A stretch of 64,000 nucleotides of DNA, from positions 538,451-602,450 of the forward strand of contig QVRM01001757.1 of assembly GCA_003439945.1 (NCBI GenBank). The letters run 5' to 3'. Positions 23,622 through 35,929 of this stretch are shown here, one piece after another. The notes below the pieces were generated by a model. The model made no database searches and was not told where the DNA came from. It saw only the letters and a program-made list of their open reading frames with translations. Numbering within the stretch: the first letter of the stretch is position 1; each line of letters starts with the position of its first letter. Both the position numbers and the translations under genes were made by a program. Source of the DNA: Dermanyssus gallinae (lineage: Eukaryota; Arthropoda; Arachnida; Mesostigmata; Dermanyssidae).

Positions 23622-23690
23622 TTGTTGTTGTTACTGTTGTTGTTGTTGTTGCTGTTGTCGTTGTTGTTGTTGCTGCTCTTGTTGTCGTTG
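23622..23690. repeat. Imperfect (TTG)n array
   Basis: TTG units with TTC, GTC and CTG variants. Similar TTG arrays occur at about 25255-25380, 26967-27066 and 32385-32441, and CAA arrays at 31924-32021. Confidence 0.9.
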
Positions 23691-23856
23691 TCTTTTTCGC
23701 CACCATCGGACAGACAGCCAGCACGGCTCCAGCGTGTGCTAAGCACATCTCGACCGAGGCGAGCAGCAAACAGACGATGCGCCGAACTATTATTAGCGCA
23801 CGCAGAATGCTTGAGTTGCAATGCATCCACAAGTACATACGTGCGCGTAAATGCAC

Positions 23857-23857
23857 G

Positions 23858-23898
<41 letters not shown>

Positions 23899-23918
23899 AA
23901 CACGCGTATGCACATTTA

Positions 23919-23952
<34 letters not shown>
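23857..23952. repeat. Paired (TA)n arrays
   Basis: Two TA arrays of about 35 bp are separated by about 30 bp of unique sequence. Confidence 0.95.
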
Positions 23953-23953
<1 letters not shown>

Positions 23954-24112
23954 GGGGTCAAATAGATGAGTGCCGATCTCCGTGGCCATAAGTCCATATG
24001 AAGATCGACACAACACAGAGAACGACGACTACGTGAAGATATCAATTGGCGCTAATGACCTTCATGATGCAAAGCAAAGCACTTTAATAGAGTAAAAAAT
24101 GTTAGGGTAGAG

Positions 24113-26966
24113 AGAGAGAGAGAGAGAGAGATGACAACGATGACTTGGCAGTTTTCTTAAATAGCTGAGCGGCCATTTACGCATAGATCGAGTCATCTGA
24201 ATAACGGACGTCACATAACCTTTGCTGAAGCATATGCTAATTACATTAGTAAGTTTAATAGCTATGCTAGCCTTCAGGCTCTCGCAGGACGAAATGTAAC
24301 GAGGCATGGTTGAAGAAAATGTAGGTAGAAGGCGTAAGTTCTGAATATATCGTTTCAGGGTAACGTTACTCGTATAGAACAGGAGGATTTGGTGCGCTCA
24401 TCAACTCGTCCTATAGTCCAGGGCCGATTGGCAGCAATAAACGTTTAGTTATTATCCTGTCCTTAAAATAAGCTCTTATAATTAGAGATACTTCACATAA
24501 GTGTGTAATAAGCTCGCAACGTCGTCGAAAATGCACACTGAGCTTGCACATATGAACCAGGAGAGCGGCGGAATCTGAAACCCCAACTGCACGTGAACAC
24601 AAGAACCGCTTGTTGGCAAGTGGGGTCATCGTTTTTTCAGTGCAGCAGTGCTGTCAATGACAAGAGCTGCAGCTGTAACCAGGTACCGGGGCGAGACAAC
24701 TCGTCTAAAGCCTGAATACGCCACCGTAACCCGCGGAAGCGTGAGCGTTGACATGCGACAAATCGCTGAGGAAAATCGTCACTGCCCGTCTAAAGAAAAC
24801 ACCTGGTTATTCGCATTTAGACGGGCACCTCGTTGACCCACAGGCCACCTAACCCACATTTTACACACAGACGACGTCAGCAGCGTCAAAACGAGGCTCA
24901 TGTACGAATAAACAATCGAAAGAAAAACGATAATTGATAAATAAGTAAACAAAGCAAAGTATACAGGTATATAGTGATCAACATCAGCTAGCCCGTTGGA
25001 AAACGCTAAGGGATGGGTGAGTTACATAATGTCTAATGTTCACTGACACAAGATACCAATCTCTATAAGAAAATAAACCTGGCGACGTTTGCTCACTTAG
25101 TGTGTGCTACGAAGATAAAGCTCTGGCGGTCTTAAAACAATAAGGCCAATAATAATAAAAACGATAAGGCCACCGGAACCATTTTCGACCATACATCAAT
25201 TATTATCGCACGCGTTGCTCTCGTCAGTCTCTGTAGTTGTAATTATTGTTGTCGCTGCTGTTGCTGTTGTTGTTGTTATTATTAAAAACAACAAGAAATA
25301 AATTGTTGTTTTGTTGTTTCATTTTGCTTTTTTGTCGATCGCTGTTGTTATTGCTGTTGTCGTTTTTGTTGTTATTCACGTATTACTGGTCATCCTACTG
25401 ACTGCAGTGTCGAATTGAACACTTTGATACGGTTTGCCCCATGCACATCATAGGTATATTCATCCATGTGCATAGTTCACGCACACACATACATACATAA
25501 AACTCGATATATCTATATATCTATTTACCTATGAAAACGGGAGCCTGAACTGAACAAACACACAATCCTCAAGTCGTGCTTCGATCACGCCCTATTTCTC
25601 GCGACATCATGATCGAGCGTCATATGCAATCGGACTCAGCCAAAGGCGGTCGCTGCCTCCTGTCGGCGGCATTTCAAGGCACGCAGGTACTCCATAATCG
25701 TACGATAAACATGCAGAGTTACGCTATATATATATATATATATATATATACCATATTGCACAGTTCGTGTAGTCTCTTGTTTCGTGTCAAGCGGAACGAG
25801 CGTGGTCAATGCGTCAATACATCTGCAACCATGCACGCGCTTATGAGTACAAACAAATTGAAATTAATTGTACACAATCCTCGTCGCAGAGACGTCGCAA
25901 GGCACTTCTTTTGGGTAAGTCCTATTGGCTTTTACTTGAAGACACTTTTCAAGTTTTGTGAAAATAACTTAGTAAAGGATTTGTGCTGCCTCCGCTTCAT
26001 TATCACGGTGCCCGAGCGGCTAGGAGTTGCATCCGGGGGCGTACAATTAATCTGTGCAATCATTGTGATTGATCAAGTCAGTTCAGCATTAGCTGCCATT
26101 GTGTTTGCGAACGCACTTCGAGCAACAGATGAAGACGTTTCATTGGCGTGCTATGAGTAAATTAATGATCGCTAAACGGACGAAACTTTTAAAATGAAGA
26201 GCGAAGAGCTTATGACTGCTGGAAACCGCTCGTTATTCGCCAGCGGCCGCGACCCAGCTGCTGGAACGCCACTCCCCAAGGGGCAACGCGAGAATCCATA
26301 GTTTCTCCCCTAGGATGAGCCTTAACTTTAGTAACGAACGATTCATGAATATTAAGAAAAACAAATTAAGACAAGATAAATAATAAATATTGCAGATGCA
26401 AGGGCGCAGTCCCGAAAACAAATAAGAAGGGAAGCTTGTACCTTAACCTTATATGACTGAAGTAAACCATTTAATACCGTAAATCACGCTAGACTATTTG
26501 ATGACAAAATTTATAGAACGGAAATTCGCGATAATGAAATACGTTTACTTAATTATTACTGAGGAAGAAGAAGAAGAAAGCAATGCTATATGTAAAAGAA
26601 AAGCTCTCGCAGTGTGGTAAGTGAGGTAAACATGGCGAATAGCGCAGGAAAACATCTTTACGGCTTTTTTTGTTTATTCTGCATATAAGTAGTATCCTAA
26701 ACGAGAGCAAGCAAGATCTATACTCGGGTGTGGGGTCGTTACTGAAAGCCAAGGGCGCAAGAAAGCTGAGAGAGCTTAAGCCTCTGTGCACCTAGCGGTC
26801 ACGTATGCTTGAATGAAGGGCAATGGCTTTGGTTAAGCCTGGCTAAATATATAATATTTTCTGTCTCCAACCTTAGACAATGACTTATGCCTAAAAATAA
26901 AAATCCTAAAAAGTATTTCAAAGCGGATTCCGGGCTTGTGGTTTGTAGCACATCATATTCATTATA
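24113..26966. other. No gene recognised
   Basis: Holds (GA)n at 24113-24131, a 12-bp perfect hairpin (24783-24827), TTG-rich DNA at 25255-25380 and (TA)n at about 25729-25752. A sequence near 26005-26025 resembles the D-arm of a Ser/Leu tRNA, but no B-box follows it. No ORF has recognisable motifs. Confidence 0.5.
24783..24827. other. Perfect 12-bp hairpin
   Basis: TGCCCGTCTAAA (24783-24794) is exactly complementary to 24816-24827 around a 21-base loop. No T-tract follows it. Confidence 0.6.
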
Positions 26967-27066
26967 TTGTTATTGTTGCCGTTGTTGTTGCTTGTTGTTG
27001 TTGCTGTTGTTGTTGTTGTCGTTGTTGTTTTTGTTGTTTTTTTTGTTGTTGTTGTTGTTGTTGTTT
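26967..27066. repeat. (TTG)n-rich array
   Basis: About 100 bp of TTG with CTG and GTC variants. Long Val/Leu/Cys or Gln ORFs through it are artefacts of the repeat. Confidence 0.9.
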
Positions 27067-27994
27067 TGCTGTTGTTCTTGCCGCAACGATATTGTTATTG
27101 CATATCACTTGTTGTCGTCGCCTTTGCCGTGGCTTTTTGCAATACAGCCGGTGGTGAGTCCGTGCCGCATGGTACCGCCATTCAAGACGTGCCTCGAAAA
27201 CAGTTATCGAACAGAAAACCTCAAAAGGTTGCGGCTGGGCTGGTCTCCGGGACGACTTCGACGATGACGGCAACCGATATGTCACAGCGGCAGCAGCAGC
27301 AGCAACAGCAGCAGGTGCTGCAGTTGCACGTACAACGATTGACGCGGCTCTGCCCTCATCGTACCGACGAAATCTATCGACACCAGCAAATGTCTCACGC
27401 CGCAACGGTCGCATCTGCCCGTCTAGCCATTGCCCGGCCACCTGCACGATTTCGACGTGCGGATATCTGCGCGCACGGACAATTGCAATCGCGTGTTGTG
27501 TATGTATGTATGTATGTACATGTGTGTATACATATGCAAATTATCTATTATTTCATCATCGAATTCCAGCATTGCTACAATTACAACACACACGTGCTCA
27601 TTTTGTCGCAAAAAAAAACAGCATTCATTTTTGGTCTAGAATATATAGAATTTGTCGAATAAACAGAAAATCCGAAAAATATCACTGACTCACTCGACGC
27701 GTAAATAGCTGGCGCTAACCGACATGTCTCATGATGATATTTGGTGCAATGTAGGCCACAAAATGTACAGCGACGCTCATGGCAAGGTTTATGACTCTCA
27801 ATGACACGGTTTGTGGTGGAACCCATCCATCGACGGAAAAGCGGGGAGAACATGACGCTGCTCGAAGAGCGGTTCTTCCATCCATGCATTGTCTAACATT
27901 GCCGCTGTCCCGAAGACGCTCCTGGCACTTCTCTCAGCTTCTGCTTTAAACCCCTACGGAACACTCGCAGTAAAACCACAGGTGGAAGTTGAGA
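27067..27994. other. No gene recognised
   Basis: Includes a CAG run near 27288-27312 and a GTAT run near 27497-27520. No coding motif. Confidence 0.5.
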
Positions 27995-28190
27995 ATGTGG
28001 CGGCGTAGGGGACTAGTGCGCTAGTCATGGTTGTCATCTACCGAGGTGTAGCCGGTTCGATCCCTGTTGTGGATCGAACTTTCTTTGAGCGGTGCTCACT
28101 GAGAATAGATGATAGACCATACCGCTAAGAGTCAGCGGCCATGCTGCCAGAAAGACTCTTAGGGAAACCCTAAATATCTTAACATATCCG
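27995..28190 (+). repeat. tRNA-derived SINE-like sequence
   Basis: A perfect B-box (GGTTCGATCCC) lies at about 28055-28065. About 50 bases upstream is an A-box-like GGCGGCGTAGGGG. The stems do not form a sound cloverleaf. About 120 bp of non-tRNA body follow, ending near a GGCCCTCGGTGCATTAAA motif. A minus-strand LINE relic begins directly downstream. Confidence 0.5.
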
Positions 28191-28239
28191 GCCCTCGGTG
28201 CATTAAAGATAATACCTCAGGTTAAGTTCCAAGCCCGTA

Positions 28240-28770
28240 GGGGACGGAGGATAGTCTAGAATTTGGTCAAAGTTAAGAGCGCTTAACCAGGTCCTCGATG
28301 AAGGCTTTGTCCTTGACAGACCATAAGTTAGTCTGTTTTGTGCGTTTCCACAGAAAGGCTCTAAACTCTTTTAAAAAACGCTGTCAAGCGTTGTTGTTGA
28401 GCGGATAGGTATTCCCAAATGAGTGTGATGCCAGATGATGCCACCGAGGCGAATTTCCGGTTGAACAGCACTCAGGGTGTTTTCCAATGCTACTATTAAC
28501 TCCCTGCTGGGACGAGGTGCCTCTTGGCGTTAGTTTAACACCCACATAAGTAAACTCCGAGATAAATTCTACGGAAGCTAGCCATACTAACTAAGCCACA
28601 CTTCAGTTCTTCCCAGGGGCCTCTGGCCGGATCTGAACTAAAATTGCGTTTGTTTTCGATACGTTAAAGTTTTCTTGAAATCTATCAGCTGCCGGTACGA
28701 GCAACGATGTCTACAGTAAACATTTCTCTTATTGTTTGGGAAGAAGCAGCGATATTAGACCTATAATTTA
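28240..28770 (-). pseudogene. Decayed LINE reverse transcriptase fragment
   Basis: The minus strand gives, across several frames, a chain of segments typical of the late palm and thumb region of a LINE reverse transcriptase. They are RFQENFNVSKTNAILVQI, FISEFTYVGVKLTPRGTSSQ and EFRAFLWKRTKQTNLWS. The NVSKT and F-YVGV-L blocks correspond to the conserved region after the YADD catalytic motif of Jockey/CR1/L2-like elements. No catalytic motif remains. Stops and frameshifts are frequent, so it is an old relic. The clade is undetermined, and the call rests on pattern recognition alone. Confidence 0.5.
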
Positions 28771-29460
28771 AGGCTCGAGCGAGCGAGAAGAACTGGTATA
28801 TATAGCAGTTGGAATATTCGCAACGTTGCCAACAATATTTTCGAAGATTTCATCAACAGAGTCCCAGCTGCCAATTGATTGATATAGTATATGTTCGCTT
28901 GGCATGCATACCTAAATGCACATGTCACCCTTTTATATCAGGGGCGCTTAGAGCGGCAGCACATATGCTACCTACGCATCCATATAATCAATTTATACTT
29001 CAATACTCTGCCAATACTGTACATCCGAGCAAAAGGTAATTAGGTCCTCATTGAGGTGCTGAGGACGACCGTGTTATCTTCAGTCGATAGGATCCGCATC
29101 TGTTTGAGACGGGGCTGACCATCGGCGACACTCTTCTTTCCTATTGGCCGGCCACGAGGTCCTTACAGCTGGGGAGTACTTGCAACAGCAGTACCCATTA
29201 ATATTGATGTGCTCAGTAGTAAACGTCTCTTTTAAAAGAGAGACAATATCGTAACCTGCGAGATGGCTGTTTGGGATGATTTGGGGTGTTGGGGACCGGA
29301 AGTGCTTACTGTCCGCCTGCCCTTACAATTCCCCAACACACTGGCACACCGGCCTCCGAACCGATTTGGCCGGTAGTTACAACTGTTGGAAGTGGTCGAA
29401 ACGTCGTGCCGGATTGTTCGGGGGGTGTTCCTATTGACCTCGGTTGCCACCTCCTTCCCT
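28771..29460. other. No gene recognised
   Basis: No motif or repeat of note. Confidence 0.5.
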
Positions 29461-29919
29461 TCAACCCTTCAACTCTTTTACAGCTTCCTCGAACAACTTG
29501 CATATGTGCATTACGTCGAATACGGAACAGAGCTGGCCGGTCACTGTTGGAATGGCATTCTGCTCGATGACGTAGAAGTACCGTCTGTGTTCCTGACAGT
29601 AATGATGTCTGGCGGCTTCTCTGTCGTCTTTCGTGACGGTACTTTTTACATGACAAAAGCAGCGACGCTTCAAACCGCAATATGGGCACCAGGACCTGCT
29701 GCTTCGTCATCCTATGCGCCGTGGTAGCCTTAATAAAGTTACTGGCCTTAATAAGAAACACTGGTTCATACATGGGTCTGATATGCGAATAAAAGACGCT
29801 GGTGTGGCTGCTTCTGCAAAATCTGTTACCTTGGCTAGACACTTTTGCACGCTACGAAATGTGCCATGTGCCAGGGCAGCGGTGAAGTTAATGATGTGAC
29901 CCACACTATCTTCTTCTAC
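29461..29919 (-). pseudogene. Unassigned open stretch, one in-frame stop
   Basis: One minus-strand frame stays open for about 150 codons apart from a single TGA near 29705. The part before the stop reads VGHIINFTAALAHGTFRS and onward. The part after it contains WCPYCGLKRRCFCHVKS, then several His and Cys residues (RHHYCQEH), then a helical, charged tail ending EEAVKELKG. The CPYCG and later Cys/His pairs could be a zinc-binding fold. I do not recognise a family. It could be a decayed gene, a transposon piece, or chance; the composition is protein-like, but no start or splice site is evident. Confidence 0.25.
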
Positions 29920-32900
29920 CTTTGCCCAGCACTAGAGGCCTTAAACTTGGTCGTGAAAACGCTATGGGACGCAATAACGAGTTGGACATGGGACGAGAAT
30001 GGATGCGCCGACGGCGACCGCAAGAGGTGCCGTGCAGGATAAGTTGGTGAAAAGGAGCGCGTAGAAAATTCTCCATCTTTTGTCGAACCACATCGAAAGA
30101 AGTTCCGATCAAAATGGCTGTAACACATGTTCCAATAACAAAAAAAAACAGTGGTAGCCGCATCATCGGCAGTTGCCGAGGCGCGAGACGTCCAACGTTC
30201 ACCAACCGACACTGCATTAGCTGCCGACCATATGAACGAAACGCTCGCCAAACAAAACGAAAATGCCCATTTAGCAGCCCATGCTGTAGCAATAAAACAG
30301 CCGCCAATCGCATTTCCACCGCTTATTTTGCCGTCTTCTTGTACTGCGACCGACCGACCGCCCGACCGCTTGTCTCGGTTCCCGGCGACCTGATAATGGC
30401 AGTGGGGGTACCGGTACCCCAGTTGTTCAGCGAGCTAACACGCCGGCCGCTGTGCGACCGAACGGTGCAATGCGTTGCCATTGAAATAACAACAGTAAAT
30501 GGAGTCTGGCGGAGAACAAGACTTTTCACAATCACATCATCTATGCACATATGGAGGCCGGCACTCGCTTGGCCCAAGGCCACTGGCCCAGCGGCTATAT
30601 ATATATATATCTGTATGGGTGCACATTGGATGGTGGAGAAGAGTTGCTGTCACTGTTGTAAAACGGCGTCTACCTTTACGCAAGCTTGCCTACTATAACA
30701 GCTTGATATTATTCTTTCTGTTACGAGAGAGAGAGAGAGAGTTGCCGATAAGCGGTAGTAGCACTGCCAAATCAAAACGATATTAGAGGAACAACAATAT
30801 TCAAATAGGGCGCGAATGCCAATCATAGAGTGCCTTGCTTTTAGGACTCATTAAAAATATGTTTTTTATATACAATATTTCTCTCATAGATCTAAACTAG
30901 CTTAACCAACCCAACGGGCCGGCCCAATAGTAGTAGGATGAAGAAATAGTTGGTAGTTTGCATTAAATTAAAACGAATTATTCCTTCGTATATATAATCA
31001 ACCGGCAAAACGTCGTCATCAGCAGGCTCTACCTCATGAGTACAGGCTTGTATAACACTACATTCTAAAAATCTGCCTAAGTCCGAGGTTAATTGTTTTA
31101 AATATATATATATATATATATATATCTTGCGATTCGTGCGGGTGTTACCCATACGTGCCGGGGTGGCATAAGTCTCACGCCTGTGCATGATAGTGCAGCC
31201 AATGCAAAGCCACGCAATTCGGGCCCTGGTGAAAATCGTTCTGCGAGACGCAGTCCATTGCGAACCACACTAGGGCATCGGCAAAGTGCGACGACAATAT
31301 CTGCATACGATACGAGTGTGAACAGCTCGTACCAGGCTCGTAAGCGCCATGGAGTCTTGAATTTCAATATGTTGCATGTTGTAAACAGAATGATGATAAT
31401 GTAATCATCAAGTCTTGCTACGTTCGGCGTATTTGCACTATTAGGACTATACAAACGTGGCTGCCAAACTTAGGTATGTCTTTTATTCGTTTCTTTGCTT
31501 GTTCGTTGACCTCCAACTGTTCGGTTATACCTAAAGTAACACACTATATACTTCGGCAGTATGTCTTACTGAGTAGAATACCAACCAACAATGGTCACCA
31601 ATGGTGGTCGTGTGAGTTCGGCTCTCGGCTATAGCGTGCAACCTAGACAAGATACGATAGCGCTACAACGCTCTGACTCAAGTAGATGACGCATCGCGTG
31701 CGAAGTGAATAGTGAGGTATCAGCGTCACCACCACCATCACCATCGATCGCCAGTGACTAGTCAGTGTGGCCTCATGGTACGGCCGGGACACGGCCCCGT
31801 CCGGGGTCAGAGGGTTACATAGACTGCGCGATAGCCTTGTGTGTGGCGGCTTTAGCTTATGGCAAATGGGGTTTTATGACTTCTGCACTGTACGAATTAC
31901 ACGAATGGCTAGATAGAACGTACAAAGCAGCAGCAGCAACAACAACAACAACAACAACAGCAACAACAACAACAACAACGACGACAACAACAACAAAAAC
32001 AACAACGACAACAACAACAACAAGATTCTCGACGCGGCGCGAGCCTATTACTTACGGGAAGTCGTCGTCGAAGACGGAACACCTCGAAGACGCTCCTAGA
32101 ACACACTAGCGTCGGATGCGAGACGCACAGGTGCACATTCGGATAGTTTCGTTGACCACTCGTCGCCGCTACATGAACACGGTAGATGCATGCATATACC
32201 GCCAAGTGTGTTTCTATCTAACTGTGTGTGTGTGTATATCCAGCGAGAACGACGAAACGTTGGAACGCGACGAAGGTTCTGCGCGCTTCATTAGTTACGT
32301 AACTAACGTCACCAACACCACATTACCACTCCACGTACTCCACTCGGACAGCAATTCACTAACCAGATTTTCCGTTAGCACAAGATTGTTGTTGTTGTTG
32401 TTTTTGTTGTTGTGGTGGTGGTTGTTGTTGTTGTTGCTGCTGCCGATGCCGCCGCTGCTGTCACTGAAGGGAGAAGATTGACCCCGAGATTGGGAAAGAG
32501 AAAATTGGAAGTTTTCACAAGTGAATGCCTACCAGTGATTCCACCGTTCGTATGATCACACCGAAGATATAGCACTGAGCGTGACACTGGCCTCAGTCGG
32601 CGTAACTGAACCGCCAATACTGCCGAGACGATGAGGTCACTGATAACAGCCGCAGCGATATGTTCTCCTCGGCTGACATTGCTTTGCTGAGCTTGCTGAG
32701 ATGGCTCGGCCTCTGATCGTCGTCTCCTTTGCAATCAACGACTGGCGCCGACAACCCAACCAGCTCCAGCTGATCTTTCCCGTAGTCGTCGTTGTTCGCA
32801 TCATATTTCCCACTATCATAATAATGATATTGATGATAATAATAACAGCATGAAGTTCATCATGGTTCTCATTGTTCGTGGCTGCGCTGAGGACGATCAG

Positions 32901-33300
32901 AGGCCTGCAGTACTGTAGCGATGACGATAGCCGGTGCGCCCGTTTTCGCGCCACACAAAACACGCCTCACCAACACTACGCAAACGTGCACAAAATCCAC
33001 ACACCGATGAACTATATCGTATTACGTCTGATACTTGTGCGGTCACAACATGCTGGCAGCGACAGCATGAAGAACAATCGCCAACAATGAACTGTATCCA
33101 CGGCGATATCAAGGATCAGGGTCGATTGAATGAATATTCTTGCTACAGTTGCTTCGTTCAATTGCTCCTCGCCCACCCAGTCGGGGGGCCGTCACTGTCA
33201 GAACGAGGGGAGATCGGTGATGTCTGATCAAAGCTGCCCAAGGTAACCTACGCTCGAGTGGCTTGAGCTATCGGATTGTAGGTACCCTTGGCTGCAACGT
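29920..33300. other. No gene recognised; simple repeats
   Basis: Contains short (TA)n (30597-30611, 31099-31126), (GA)n (30725-30742), the CAA array (31924-32021) and the TTG array (32385-32441). ORFs of 100-194 codons read through these repeats and carry no domain. Confidence 0.5.
31924..32021. repeat. (CAA)n array
   Basis: About 100 bp of CAA with CAG, CGA and AAA variants. It produces spurious poly-Thr and poly-Cys ORFs. Confidence 0.95.
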
Positions 33301-35777
33301 CTCTTTCTCTCTTTCTGTATCCCTCGATCTCTCTCTCTCTCTCTCTACCTCTCTCTTACCAAGGAGACAGGCGGAATACGGAACAAAGACGAGGAACCTC
33401 ACCGTTCAAACAACACAGCAGCCAGTTAGCAGCTCTCGCCTCTTCTTGTGTCTTTGCTGTTGTCCGTTCGGCGTCCGGCGAGTGGGTCGATGGTTGCAGC
33501 GGTCTCAGTTTGCGTTGCGAAAGGCATTTTGCGGCAGTTCCGAGATCTCTCTTACGAGATCTCCCACCACTGTGGCGCGGGGGGTGTCACTGGGACGACC
33601 GCAGTCGTTCGTAACTGGCTAGAAACCTAAGCTACAACACGTAATTTTCGTGCACGCGTCACGTCGATTTAACGGCGGCCCAACTCGACTCAAATAGCTG
33701 TTGCTGCTGCTGCTTCTGCTGCTGTTGTTGTTCGCAGCGGCGGAGGTTTCGTTATGGAGAGAGTCATCGTTGTTCGGGTTGTTGTTTGAAGCATTGTTGT
33801 TGTTGTCGTTGTCCTAATAGTTAGCCGTGATGGTTAGTGGTAACCGACAGTACACACCACCCACGGCAGCGGTGTCGAAGGTGCTGAAGATCACATCCGC
33901 ACACATAAAGACCCGTAATTATTATTTAAGGAAGACACTCAGAGGTGGCAAGAAGGTGATCAATTTCATTAGGATATATCGATAGATTGCGAGCCCACGA
34001 AAGGAAAACTGGAGGGAGAAGCATAGAGAGACACTACAACTCCGTGAAAAGCAAGAAGGGTGATATCGTGAAAGAAGGAAGAAGGTCTTCGCCACAGAAC
34101 AGAATTAAACCTTAACACCACCGGGTACACATACGCACTAGCACAGCAAAACAGAGAGAACACGCGGCGAGGACGGAGCGAAAAGCGCCGAGAGCGAAAA
34201 ACACATCACCGCTACCCGAGCATTTTGCACCAACACAGAAACATACCTCTTTGGCTAGATCACGTCGAATGGGCACACGATAGGGCAAAAATCTTCTTCG
34301 CACCGCTCCACTCCACGAACGCGTACGCCAGTACTCCGCCAAGAACTCCACCACCTCTACCGCTAGCTAACAACAACAACAACGACTACTACGAACTCGA
34401 ACTACAACCACACTTAACCAGCCCCACCACAATGGGCTTGCATAGCAGATCGGCGCTGCCACCAGATCAGCGCTCGGTCGACGCTCGACGAGCCGCGTCG
34501 TAACGATGGGTCGTAAGTCGGAACGCAAGTAAGACGCGGTGCACGATGATGCCGACAACAGAACGCGGTGACGGTGACGTACAACTAGGAGAACTAGAAG
34601 AACGGCCGCTATCTGTATGTCTGTCAATCAATCTATCTATCTATCTATAGACGACAACGGGGCCACACGACAACTCAAAGCGACTCAACGAATTTGGAGC
34701 GCTCTCGACGACGTCGGCCGCTGCCGCCGCCATTCCAGGCCAACAACAGCACATCTCACACTCACTAACTCACCCACACACACACACACACACATCCATA
34801 CACAGACACAGAGACGGCCATGCACCCACGTAGACCCAAGACTCAGCAATTCAGGCTCAGCAAGGAACTAGGACCACGAAACCCCCCGGAGAGCATCGAC
34901 TTACAACGCGCGACGGCTGACGGTGGTGGCGGTGGTGGCTGGATACCAGCGGCAGCACAGACAGCGGCACTAGCCGAGACGGCAAAGGAGAGCAACGGCG
35001 ACCCCAACACACACCGCTCTTCCAGCTTGCCACTGCAGGGTGCGCTCGGGGGTTGGGGTCTATTTCTCTCTCTTGCTTTCACTCACTCACTCTCTCTTTC
35101 TCTCTCTATATATCTATCTATCTATCGCTCGCCCTGTCTCTATCTGACTCCGGGTTCTACTCTCCTAGTAGAGCGAGAGACTGTTGTGTCTGTTCTTCCT
35201 TTAGCTTCCCTATCAGCCCTATAGCAATAGATTCCGGCAAGCTCTCTGTTTTTTGCGTTCTTTCCTCGCTGTAGTCCTTCTCCTGACTCCCCCCTCTCTC
35301 TCTCTCCCTCTCCCGGTCCCCCGGTCGCTCTTTTGTGGGTGCTTTCTCTCCCTAGAGCACCATCACAGCCACTCTGCGTCGGCGGCCCCCTTTGGCGGCT
35401 GGCTTGATGGCTGCTTCTGCTCCGCGCTCAATTCGGCCCGCGCGGGATGCGCGCGCACTCAAAACAGACCAATGCGCTTCTCACGCATGCGCCAACAACC
35501 CGTATCGCCGCTGTTTCGCCGCTCTCTACCTATCTTCCCTCTGTCTCACACACACCCCCACACGTACAACACATAGACAAATCCAGACACACATTCTCTC
35601 TCGCTTTCTCTCTCTCTCTCGTGGGCTCTCCCTTCGTTGTCTTCCCTCCCCTGCCCTCCCTTGTTTTGCCTCCCGTTGGCGGCGCCCCTCGGCAACCTCC
35701 AACAACCCCAGCAACAACGTCGCTGCTTGCCCTAGTGCCAGAAACCACCACCTTCTGCTACCTTCTTTCTGCCCCAG
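33301..35777. other. GC-rich, pyrimidine-rich DNA before a candidate exon
   Basis: Contains (CT)n at 33309-33353, (CTAT)n near 34627-34650, (CA)n at 34775-34793 and further CT/CTAT runs at 35060-35130 and 35295-35325. An ATG at 34820 in fair context opens about 75 low-complexity but plausible codons before it runs into a CT-repeat. I treat that as unproven. This could be the 5' region of a host gene. Confidence 0.45.
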
Positions 35778-35929
35778 CTTACAAACAACAACGACTACGT
35801 CCACGGGGGCAGCCCACGACTACAGCGCTCCCTGCCGGTTGTTCCAGCAAACAAGGTCCTGAGTAGCGACGATGACGACGACGACAATGGCAGCAGCGGC
35901 GGTAAAGGCGATATCAACGATGAGTATAC
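35778..35929 (+). CDS. Candidate internal exon of an unidentified host gene
   Basis: The segment starts directly after a good 3' splice site: a pyrimidine tract, then TTTCTGCCCCAG. It ends at a consensus 5' splice site, AC followed by GTAAGT at 35930. One frame is open for all 50 codons, while the two competing frames stop inside it. It reads LTNNNDYVHGGSPRLQRSLP, then a Val/Pro/Lys stretch, then an acidic Ser-Asp-Asn-Gly tract ending DINDEYT. Entry is phase 0 and exit leaves two bases. No domain is recognised; the content looks like a disordered linker. No neighbouring exon could be joined with confidence, so a chance pairing of splice-like signals remains possible. Confidence 0.35.

Larger units (their letters stand above)
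18546..24112. other. No gene recognised; trinucleotide-rich DNA
   Basis: Holds (GTG)n/(GAA)n near 19045-19078, TA-rich arrays at 19413-19504 and 20061-20089, (GAT)n near 20287-20306, and mixed CAG/GTC-type runs (20760-20970). A strong hairpin lies at 22732-22767 and a palindrome at 22809-22822. The longest ORFs (22533-23072, 165-183 codons elsewhere) follow these repeats and show no domain. A GTAAGT donor-like hexamer at about 23062 has no convincing exon upstream. Confidence 0.5.

Noticed and set aside
25911..25925. GTAAGT donor-like site near 25913
   Set aside because: No convincing acceptor and coding segment upstream; isolated hexamers like this are expected by chance.
26000..26060. GTGCCCGAGCGGCTAGGAG, like the D-arm of a Ser/Leu tRNA
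   Set aside because: No B-box follows at the right distance and no acceptor stem forms, so it is not a tRNA gene.
26967..27662. 231-codon plus-strand ORF and overlapping 161-codon minus-strand ORF
   Set aside because: Both are driven by the (TTG)n/(CAG)n array (poly-Val/Leu or poly-Gln). No domain, no start context, and open on both strands because of repeat composition.
30114..30698. 194-codon plus-strand ORF
   Set aside because: It reads through a (TA)n array and has no coherent motif. Overlapping frames look similar.
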